Below are positions 55,981 to 64,000 of a stretch of 64,000 nt of DNA, piece after piece. This DNA is from Prorocentrum cordatum (lineage: Eukaryota; Sar; Dinophyceae; Prorocentrales; Prorocentraceae). The stretch lies in assembly GCA_963575745.1 (NCBI GenBank), contig CAUYUJ010020533.1, forward strand, positions 86,001 to 150,000. The letters are read 5' to 3'. The first letter of the stretch is position 1. Each line of letters opens with the position of its first letter. Position numbers and translations under genes: made by a program. The notes beneath the pieces were generated by a model. That model was not told the DNA's origin, did not search any database, and saw only the letters and a program-made list of their open reading frames with translations.

Positions 55981-57299
55981 TGCCGGTGTTCAGCGACCTG
56001 GAGCCCTAATGCAGAAGCAACCTCGCAATCCGACTCCTTGATGGCCTTGGCGTAAGGCTGCAACCAATAAGGTGTGTGTTGTCTCGTGTTGTACCCGGCA
56101 CGGATTGCATCGTCCGAAATGTTGATTGGTGGCCTGAAATCATTGTTTACACGTACGTTCACGTTGCCCCGTTTGTAAACATGACGCGCAAGGTCGGACG
56201 AGTTGTCTATCTTCAAGCCCCTCGGTGGAAGGCAAGCTAGCACATTATCGGTTGAGCGGTAATCCAGCAAGGTGTGAAACTCTGGACTGCGAATCATCCA
56301 CTCTTATATCCAATTGTGAGGGCCAAAACGCAATTCAACCAAGCGCTCTTGGAGGGCCATTGCCAGCCACGGATGATTCCCGCATGTTTGGGGGCACAAC
56401 TTGTTTTTACAACTTCGTTCGCCTGCCTCCAAGCCGTCGTGCCAACACACTTGCTTGAGCGCAGACCTGAACCATGACATTTCCTCACGCACGGGCAACA
56501 AGAAAAGAGTCTTCCGCGCGCAGGGTCTCTCCAGAAGGCCGCCCAGGCCACCCCACATGTGAGAGCCTGTAACGGCCCACTGACACTGCGCACCCAACAC
56601 TGAACGAGCAAGATTGTCAGTCGGCTGGTCCCCAAAGAAGAAATACTTGACTGAAGACCCCCCAGTTTTAGCGGAAACTCCAACGAAAATGTGAGTCAAG
56701 CCGTTCAGACGGACATACGCCCTCATATTGTCACATGTCTCGTTGGCTTTCCAGCACCACCACGATTCACTGCGACCGACCGAGGAATCGCTGCGACCAT
56801 GGCTGGAACCACGCTCAACAGAGGCAGCAGTCACCACCGAATTCAAATAATGTGCCGGCGAAGAGACATGCAATGCACTGTTGCTTGGAACATTATGCTC
56901 CGTGTGACTTACTGCGTAATCATTGCTACCGTTGCTGGAAACAGATGCTGCAGAGGCATCAGCGGCAACCGGATTCGAGGATCGTTCGGGCGAGGGCTGG
57001 TGCAATCCAGAATTGCTGGGAACATGCTGTTCCATGTGACCACCTAAAGAACCATTGCGATCGTTGCTGGCAACAGATGCAGCAGAGGCAACCGATGCGA
57101 CCGAACCCGAAGAATGTTCTGTCGAGGGCTCATGCAGTTTTGGATCACCATAGAGACTACTTTGCATGAATATGCCTGGTGTCCTTGCCGTCTCGCACGT
57201 GATGCATCGTGCAAAAAGAACAAATCATGAAACCAAGCTGCAAGTTATCACAATCTCCTGCAGACTCCATCCAGCTTGTTTTGCGCATCGGTTCACCAT
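55974..57299 (-). pseudogene. Ser-rich repeat protein gene downstream of a spliced-leader relic
   Basis: From ATG at 57299, one frame of 442 codons runs to a TGA at 55974, broken only by TGA (57227-57225, codon 25) and TAA (56306-56304, codon 332). Order: 44 residues including a hydrophobic patch (FVLFARCIT); three units of about 44 residues built on PSPERSS-SVA...HMEQHVPSNSGLH; a segment with MRAYVRLNGLTHIFVGVSAK, YFFFGDQ and KTLFLLPVREEM; then LKIDNSSDLARHVYK and a C-terminal IKESDCEVASALGLQVAEHR. The paralogue at 54822-55980 shows a third-position bias in substitutions, so the family is or was protein-coding. The spliced leader 66 bp upstream suggests this locus arose by reintegration of a processed mRNA. 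It could still be active if the stops lie in introns or mark the true end. No function is recognised. Confidence 0.7.
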
Positions 57300-57365
57300 C
57301 TCACCCAGGGTCCACAGCAACTTGGGCCCAAACTGATTCGTCCTGGTTGGCTCGTGCCCAAATTG

Positions 57366-57387
57366 CTTGAGCCAAAATGGCTACGGT
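57366..57387 (-). other. dinoflagellate spliced-leader relic (retroposed mRNA 5' end)
   Basis: On the minus strand all 22 positions agree with the DinoSL consensus: A, then CCGTAGCCATTTT, then GGCTCAAG. It is not followed by a GT donor, so it is not an SL RNA gene. It is followed directly by a putative 5' UTR and the ATG at 57299. Upstream is decamer satellite, marking the integration edge. Confidence 0.93.
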
Positions 57388-57560
57388 AGTCCTCTTGGAG
57401 CCGTCTTGGGGCGCCTTTGGCCGTCTCGAAGCAATTCTGGGCCGTCTTGGGGGCATCTTGGGGCAACGTTGACTGAATTGTAGGCCACCTTCGACATCTT
57501 GAAAGGCCCTCTGGGGCCACGCCCCTTTGGAGCCCCGGTGGCCGTCATTTTCCCGTGGCC
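57388..57560. repeat. decamer satellite (TCTTGGGGCC orientation)
   Basis: TCCTCTTGGAGCCGTCTTGG onward; abuts the spliced-leader relic. Confidence 0.8.
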
Positions 57561-57574
57561 GTCGGGTCGTCCAC

Positions 57575-57775
57575 ACACATTCACACATTCACACATTCAC
57601 ACATTCACATTCACATTCGCATTCACATTCACATTCACATTCATATTCATATTCATATTCACATTCACATTCGCACGCACACATGCACAAGCACACACAC
57701 ACACACACACACCCTACACACACTACACAATATACACACACTACACGCATTGTACACAGACTATACACACACGCC
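57575..57775. repeat. ACATTC hexamer and AC microsatellites
   Basis: CACATTCACATTCACATTC units with CATATT variants, then (AC)n and ACTACACAC units. 57780-57880 continues as GTGATGTGCTGC-type repeats. Confidence 0.93.
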
Positions 57776-57889
57776 AGAACGGCGTGTGCTGTGATGTGCT
57801 GCGATGTGCGATGTTGTGCTGTGTCGTGATGTGCTGCGTTGTGCTGTGATGTGCTGCCACACGCACGCACACACGCGGCCGTGCGGCGC

Positions 57890-59060
57890 TAAGCTGCGTT
57901 GTGATGTGTAGCGGTGTGGCATCCGGAACCACCGGCTCCCGATGCCTGGAGCGCTGGCCCCGGCCCCCGATGGGTCGTTCCTGTCGTCCTTTCCATCCCC
58001 CCCCCTTCCCTTTCCTCCGCCCCCTGCCTGGCCTTCTGCCTCATCGCCCCGTTCCCTTCTTCTGGCCTGTCCCCCTCCTCTCCTCCCTCCCCCTTCCTCC
58101 CCTCCCTCCCCCTCCCTCCCTTTCAGGTGTGATGACATGGCCGTGGCCGGCAGAATGAATCTCTTCGTGGCCCCTCTCTCCTCCTCCTCTTTTACACACG
58201 CGCACACGTGTGGCGCAACCACGCTCTTTCACCCACTCGCGTTCCCACAGGCTATCGTGAGCCTTGTGCGGAGTCGCGCGATGCAGGTGCCGCCCCATTA
58301 CGCCACCCGGAACGGGCTGGTCCACCCACCAAAACCGACAGCGGCAACCACCATGGTGGCGCGTGTTGCTCGCAAGTCGTGTGAATGTCGGTGTGCCCAC
58401 TGCCGGGAAGGGGCCGGTCCAGGCGGATGGGTGCGACAAGAGCAGCGCGCGGGGTGTGTAGTTTGGCGTCGGGTGGCTGCATAATGGGCCATGCTCCACC
58501 CACGTGACTCCCCCTCATCCACTGCAGCCGGCATTGCTTGCCGTGGCTTGCAGCCTGGTATGGGGCGGTGCGAGAACACGGTGCTTCCGCTTTGGGCGGG
58601 CAGCGAACGAGCACACACACACACAAACACACACACACACACACCCACACTCACATTCACACATTCACATTCTCATTCATACACTCACGCATACAAACAC
58701 GAGTGGGCAAAGGCGTCGGCGGCGGTGGATGAGGCCTCGCCCTTCCCATCCCTGCGCATGCTCTGGCGGAAGAGGTCGAACCGATACTGCGCGTGCATGT
58801 ACTGCCACGCGTCGGTGCCGCCCTTGCAAGCGGGTCTCGAAAGCGGCAAGGGAAACTGCAAGGGGGCGCCCGCTGGAAACGGTGGAGGGACAGAAGGAAG
58901 GGGAAGATCCTCGATTCATTTCCTAACGCACGCGGCGTAGACGCCCTGATGTGACTATTGCGGCTCCGAGTTCATGCGCCCTCTGCTGCCCCCCCCCCGC
59001 TCCCACCCCCAATCATTTACTCCTCTGCCACTCCACCATTCACTGTTCAAGACTACATCG
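57890..59060. other. no gene supported
   Basis: C/T-rich at 57980-58130 and a CA/ACATTC microsatellite at 58605-58690 resembling that at 57575. Otherwise non-repetitive. Confidence 0.4.
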
Positions 59061-59063
59061 AGA

Positions 59064-59099
59064 ACCACGCACGCGCGCGCGCTTCGCGCGTGCTTAGGT
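59064..59099. other. GC-rich hairpin, second copy
   Basis: ACC-A-CGCACGCG... CTT ...CGCGTGC-TTA-GGT. Same architecture as 1454-1493 (CTT loop, TTA bulge), with G-C pairs replaced by A-T pairs in the outer and inner stems. Confidence 0.55.
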
Positions 59100-59339
59100 G
59101 CAAACCGCGCTGGGTGCTGCCAAGTTGACTCGGGAGTTCCCGTAAGGTTGGTCGTGGGACCTGCCGCCATTTGATGTGGTAACCCGACAAGTGTGTAAAA
59201 TGTCTTTGGGGGCTTCTGCGACGAGTCGTCTGGGGCTGAAAGAAAAGAGAACTAGTGTGCCCGAATCTGGCTCCGCATTGCCTGGTGTCCTGGTGGTCGG
59301 GTACAGACGTGTTTGCACACATAATGTGTGCGTGTCTCT

Positions 59340-59520
59340 GGTTAACTATGGATGCATGTACGTATGTATGGATGTATGTATGTATGGATTTATGTAAGTC
59401 AGTGAGTGATTAAGTAAGTAAGTAAGTAATTAAGTAAGTAAGTAAGTAAGTACATATGTATGCATGTATGTATGTATGCATGCATGCATGTATGTATCTA
59501 TGTATGCATGTTTGTAAGAG
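59340..59520. repeat. TATG/TAAG tetranucleotide tracts
   Basis: ATGTATGTATGG, then (AAGT)n at 59408-59452, then ATGCATGCATGT. Confidence 0.95.
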
Positions 59521-59559
59521 TATACACATATACATGCACATCTGGTGGCATTCGGACCA

Positions 59560-59960
59560 TCCCGCCGCTGTGCCAGGTCTGTGTCAGAGGCCTGCTGGGT
59601 GTTCGTTGGCTCCTCGTGGGAAGCTTCTCGGGAACCTCGTCGAGGGCGGCCGTGGAGCCTCTTGGGGGTCGGCTTGGGGCTTCTTGGGGCCTCCTGGGGG
59701 GCCTCTTGGGCACCTCGAGGCGCCTTTCGGGGCCTCTGTGGGCCTGTGGGGGCGGAAGGCTGCAATTGTGAGTTCTCGTGTTCCCCCTCTTGGGCCAGTC
59801 TGGGGCCCTTCTTGAGCCGTCTTGGGGGGCCTCTCCTCTCGAATCATCTTGGGGTTCCCGAGAGATCTCTGACGCCGTCTTGGGGCTTTCTTGGTCCCCT
59901 CTTGGGCCGTTTCGAGGCGGTCTTGGGCGCGTCTTGAGCCGTCTAGGAGCGTCGGAAACC
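59560..59960. repeat. decamer satellite (TCTTGGGGCC orientation)
   Basis: TCTTGGGGGTCGGC, TCTTGGGGCC and TCTTGGGCCG units. Confidence 0.85.
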
Positions 59961-59992
59961 CGAAGAAGTAAGAGAGCCAGCATAAGTATTAA

Positions 59993-60170
59993 GTCGGGCA
60001 TGTCCCCCAACAGGGTTTTTTGACGAAGAATCGCAAAACCTCAGTCAACAAATAGTCAAGCAAATACTGAAAAACAACTAGTCAACAATAGTCAAACAAA
60101 TACAGAAAATTGTCCTCATACTATGTTTGACTATTTTTGGATATTCCTCCTGTAGAGGGACAGACCCGAC
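59993..60170. mobile_element. GTCGGGC-terminal element, copy 9, TTAA flanks
   Basis: TTAA on both sides. The interior GTCAACAAATAGTCAAGCAA and TTGACTATTTTTGGATATTC can pair. 178 bp. Confidence 0.9.
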
Positions 60171-60179
60171 TTAACATGA

Positions 60180-60310
60180 ATATATCATATTGGCCTCTTG
60201 AGGCTCTCGTCGGGGTCCTATTGGAGACTTCTTGGACCGTCTTGGGGGCCTCTTGGTCCGCTTGGAAAGCATGTTGGTCCGTCTGAAACACCTGCAGGCC
60301 GTCTTGCCGC
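60180..60310. repeat. decamer satellite, short block
   Basis: TCTTGAGGCT and TCTTGGACCG units. 60310-61000 shows no supported gene. Confidence 0.7.
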
Positions 60311-61002
60311 CAGGGCGGCTCTGATCGTCCGATTTACAGCCCCCGAACAGCGGGCCCGGCCCGAAGCGCCCCGGAAAGGGGCGGCCGACCCCTGGGACAA
60401 GAAACGGGCCAAAGATGGGGGGGGCGCCCCGGGGCCCGAGGGCCCGAATCCCCGTTATAAGATACATTCCAATCGTTTCGCCACCCGATTGACACACAAC
60501 ATGGGCCGTCTCACGTTGCAAACAAACAGGCTGCACACCATCAGCGTGTTTCTGTCAACATACAGCTCTGCCAGCGGGTACTGCAAAACATGTGGCAGCA
60601 GTTGGACGCGGCGTACATCGCGCGCGAGGAGACATGCTGTCGTTGCCTGAACACGGGGTGCCCCTTGCTAGGCAGACGCGCCATGTCGACCGCAGCACAT
60701 CATCTTGGCAGGCTGCCTCTATCGGCCGTGGATGTCGTGCTCGGCGTGTTTGAGATCCCGCGCGATACGAAGAACTCCGACATAAAACAACATATTGGCA
60801 GTGACCGCCACGCGGTCGTTCGACCGCACTCCCTGGCAGAGGGGGAGTGGGAACAGCAAAATCGTTGCGAACTCGACACGACGCTGCTCCTGACGCGACG
60901 GAAGAAGGCGGGAGCTGCCCCATAAACCTGGCGTGGTGACGAACAACGTGCGCAGCTTGACTCGCGTCTCTGTGCCTACTCCGTCCCTTGTCCAAGCGCT
61001 GG

Positions 61003-61290
61003 TCGAAAGGGGGGGAGTGAGAACGGGTGGGCCTCCCCAAAAGGCTCGGAAGCCCCCGGCCTTCTGAGAAGTTCCCTGTGCTTTCCCCGAAAACACAGAG
61101 CACCGAAGGCGCGGGGGTTTCTGAGAAGCCCCGTCGTTTCCTGAGGAGGCCTTCTCCTTTTCACTTTCCCCCCATCACTCGCCGCTGATTCAACGAGAAG
61201 TCCCGTCGCCTCGCCCGCAGGCTTCTGACAAGTCCCGTCGCCTTCTGAGAAGGCCTTCTCCTTATCACTCCCCGCGCCTCGCTCGCCGCA
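61003..61290. mobile_element. CTTCTCAGAAGG-family element, decayed or nested
   Basis: TCGAAAGGGGGGGAGTGAGAA start, CTTCTGAGAAGTTCCC interior, and two right ends (CACTCGCCGCTGA near 61188, CTCGCTCGCCGCAGG near 61290), suggesting one copy inserted in or beside another. Confidence 0.6.
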
Positions 61291-61382
61291 GGTTGTCATT
61301 ATGCTTCACACCGTACCCCCCTCTGAAACCGGCTGTCCGCGCAAGTTCCCACGCCGAACCATACCTCACTAATTAATGTTCG

Positions 61383-61512
61383 GTCGGGCCTGTGGACGAA
61401 ACAGAACAAAACGCGAAAATGCTCAAAAGATGCTCAAAGATACTCAAAACATAGTCCCCGGACTATTTTTGATTATTTTTGAAGATCCCCCCTGTAGAGG
61501 AACAGGCCCGAC
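61383..61512. mobile_element. GTCGGGC-terminal element, copy 10 (internally deleted)
   Basis: GTCGGGCCTGTGGACGAAAC lacks the usual CCCCCTACAGGG segment. The right end CCCCTGTAGAGGAACAGGC then GCCCGAC is intact. 130 bp. Flanked on the right by TTAA. Confidence 0.8.
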
Positions 61513-61519
61513 TTAACAC

Positions 61520-62555
61520 GAATGAGCAGCTGCGTTCGATCCACCATCGCTTGGCCGAGGATGATGACATGATGGGATCGGGCCAAGATGCTTCCCAGCG
61601 AATCCGCCAGCGGCCTTCCTTTCTGCCGTAGTTTCTGAAATTCGTCTGGAACGTTGGGACAAGTGAGAAATACGGGGGATCTTGGAACGAACGCATCATT
61701 ATCAGGACCTCTTGCTACTCTGAATCGAGAAGCATGTGAGCGACGAACAGAAATTGGACTTACGCGATAAGACTCAGCGGCTTTACGCCGCGGCCTACGC
61801 GGGCCGCCAGAGCGGCACGCCAGTTATTATTATTATTATGATTATTATTGTTATTATTATTACTATTATTATTATTATTATTATTATATAACGAGTAGCG
61901 AATGGCTGGAACAAGTTGAATGCCTGAAGTGATCCACACTCTGGCTGCCAAGAGAGTCTGGTATCAGGGCCTCGCACGGCGCCAACACAATCCGCACAGA
62001 ACGGCTGAGGCGGCACCTGTGGATTACCCGACAAGGTCAACGCCAAAACAGCTAGGTTGACAAAGGCATTGCTGGGTGGACGCCGGCGTGTCGCACAAAA
62101 CGCGGGAGGGGGGAGGAGGGAAGAAGAACGGTAAGAAGAGGGGCGACGGCGCAGTGCGAATGTCCCCGCGCAGCCCAAACGGCCGCCAAGAGGATGCAAA
62201 ACAAAATGCACAGCGGCAAGCCAGAGGGGAAGAGAAGGAAAGAAGCCAACGAAACGAACGAGAGCGAAAAGAAGCGAGCGAGAACGAAAACAAGGAGGAC
62301 ATATAAATATCCAAATACTGAAAAGTAGACTTCTAAGGCAGCGCCTGCCGGCGGACGCTGGAAGCTCGCTGAGTAACAGGAGCCCGTCTGGCGGGCACGC
62401 CCGCAACATGCACGCGCACATCGGACGACTAAACACAACACAAGCCTGCGGGGAGGAGGACTCGAGGACACGAGGCGGCGCGCTGCAGCTAGCCAGGCTA
62501 ACCAGAGGCGGCAGGGGAGGCAAAAACCTCTGCAACCTCACCCGAGGTCAGTGAC
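61520..62555. other. no gene supported
   Basis: Contains a (TTA)n microsatellite at 61826-61888. 62240-62300 is A/G-rich (GAAAAGAAGCGAGCGAGAAC). Nothing else is supported. Confidence 0.4.
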
Positions 62556-62559
62556 GACG

Positions 62560-63360
62560 AAGGACACCGGCGTAGTCGCTGGCGTTGATGCTGGCGTCGG
62601 TGCTGGTTCTGGTGCTGCGCCAGCGTAGGTGCTGATGCTGGTGATGACCTCGGTGCTGGTGTGAGCGCTGGTGCTACTGCTGGCGCAGATGCCGATATTC
62701 GCGTTGGCGTCAGTGTTGGCGCCGTCGCAGGTGTAGACGCTGGCGTTGGTGCCACTGCAATCGCTCGCTCGCATGCTGGCGTCGGGGCTGGTGTAGGCGT
62801 CAGCGTTCATGCTGGAGTCGGTGATGACAGCGGTGCTGCTGTAGCCGTTGGCGCTGGTGCCAGCGCAGGCTTGGGCGTTCCTGCTGGCGTCAGTGCAGGC
62901 TTTGGCACGTGTGTAAGCGCTGGCATTAGTGCTAGCTCGATGCAGGCATCCACGCCGGCGTCAATGCAGGCGTCGGTGCTGGCGTAGGCGTCGGCGCTGG
63001 CGTTGGTGATGGCATCGGTGCTGGTGTAGGCGCTGGCCTTCGTGCCGACGCAGGCGTCGGTTGTCGAGCTGGCGTCTCGACACTGGCGTTGGAGCTAATG
63101 CAATCGCTGGCGTCGGCGATGACGCTGACGTCGGTGATGTCCACGTTGCTGGTATAGTCGCTGGCGTCGGTGCCGAAGCAGGCGTCGGTGATGACCACGG
63201 CGCTGGCTTTGTTGCTGGCGCCGACGCAGGCGTCCCTGCTGGCGACGGCGTTTGCATCGGTGCTGATGTAGGCGTCGGCATTGGTGCTGGCAACGGTGCA
63301 GGTGTAGGCGACGGCGTTGGCGCCGAAACAGTGTCACCGTCAGCCGCTGGAGTAGCATCA
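62560..63360. repeat. GGCGTNGGTGCTGGN minisatellite
   Basis: Degenerate 6/12/18-bp units of the kind GGCGTCGGTGCTGGTGTA fill 800 bp. Because units are multiples of three, plus-strand Gly/Ala/Val and minus-strand Thr/Pro/Ala frames stay open, but occasional indels break them. A real low-complexity coding segment cannot be excluded. Confidence 0.8.
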
Positions 63361-63791
63361 TTCACTTGTCAGCTGCACGAACACCATTGTGCAGATCGTC
63401 GCCGTGCTAATGATCATCGCCGCGTCGTACGCAAGAATGGTAGCCGTTTCCCTGAGCCGGCGTTGAAGCTGCCATCGGCGGCGGCGGCACGGGTGCTGGC
63501 GTAGTCGCTGGTGTCTGCGTTACGAGGGCGCTTACGCGCGACCTTACGCGGAAGCCCACGCGCGAATGTCCGCGCAACTGGATACGTTTTTCTGCGTCGC
63601 TCACGTGGGGGAACCAAAAGGTACCGATACCGGTACTCCCTGGACCTCTCCCAGGGTACTCTCTGATCAGAATTTCGAGGCGAATCCAGCGATGGCGACG
63701 AGGGCGTCCCAAGAGACCCAAAACGGGGAAAACGAGTCAAAAGTAGACTTTCCCTTCGCTGGGCCGAGCCTCGCTGCTCCCGAGTACAGAG

Positions 63792-63975
63792 AACTAAACG
63801 ATGACATGAACATAACAACTCGGAGGTCCGCGAGGATTTCTTGGATCGGCGCTGGAACCCCCTCTCTGGCGCGCGGAGCGCGCCAATGGTGCAGAGGCGC
63901 CGCTAGGGGAATCCAGCGCCAGTCTAGGAAATTCTCGCGGATCGCCGAATTGTTATGTGTACGCTGTCGTCGGGT
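63792..63975. mobile_element. long-stem hairpin element, copy G
   Basis: CATGAACATAACAACTCGGAGGTC... pairs with ...GATCGCCGAATTGTTATGTG, around GGATTTCTTGGATCGGCGCT and AGCGCCAGTCTAGGAAATTC. Outer stem diverged. Confidence 0.75.
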
Positions 63976-64000
63976 TCTCCTGGGGTGTGTTCTGGTCACA

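Noticed and set aside
62560-63360. Thr/Pro-rich cell-wall protein on the minus strand
   Set aside because: The frame is broken by indels and the plus strand is equally open, so a minisatellite explains it better, although a low-complexity exon cannot be excluded.

Overview
This window reads as nuclear DNA from a dinoflagellate. The decisive evidence is a complete 22-nt dinoflagellate spliced-leader (DinoSL) sequence on the minus strand at 57366-57387, followed by a 5' UTR and an open frame. High GC, very sparse coding, long microsatellites and many short hairpin-forming repeats fit that assignment. I cannot fix the genus. No bacterial operons, CRISPR arrays, rRNA or tRNA genes were found.

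Only two loci are convincingly protein-coding. (1) A minus-strand gene at 32627-34742 encodes two tandem copies of a cysteine-containing domain and a C-terminal hydrophobic segment. Its last visible intron is a 131-bp inverted-repeat element with a 5-bp target duplication, that is, an introner. Its 5' part is not visible beyond a 625-bp CA/GT microsatellite. (2) A minus-strand tandem pair of paralogues lies at 55974-57299 and 54822-55980, with the spliced-leader relic just upstream of the first. The paralogues differ mainly at third codon positions in several blocks, so the family has been under protein-level selection, but the copies now carry stops, a frameshift and a truncation. A few other stretches look faintly coding and are listed at low confidence.

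The rest is repeats. About a dozen non-autonomous elements of otherwise unrelated sequence share termini close to TCGG(G)...(C)CCGA, and most have 5-bp target duplications. Ten copies of a GTCGGGC-terminal element, seven long-stem hairpin elements, three GTACAG-terminal elements and a pair of about 1-kb elements (one with a 9-bp target duplication) are interspersed. A decamer satellite (TCTTGGGGCC-like, read in either orientation) recurs in about 15 blocks. Tandem arrays include a 70-80-bp satellite at 0.2-1.1 kb that reappears inverted at 6.7-8.2 kb, a 58-bp x5 array, a 102-bp x9 array, a TTTAGC array inside a 696-bp insertion with 8-bp flanking repeats, a GGCGTNGGTGCTGG-type array, and about twelve GGA/TCC tracts up to 0.7 kb. 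Nested insertions (4.3, 23.1 and 52.9 kb) give clean before/after evidence of mobility.
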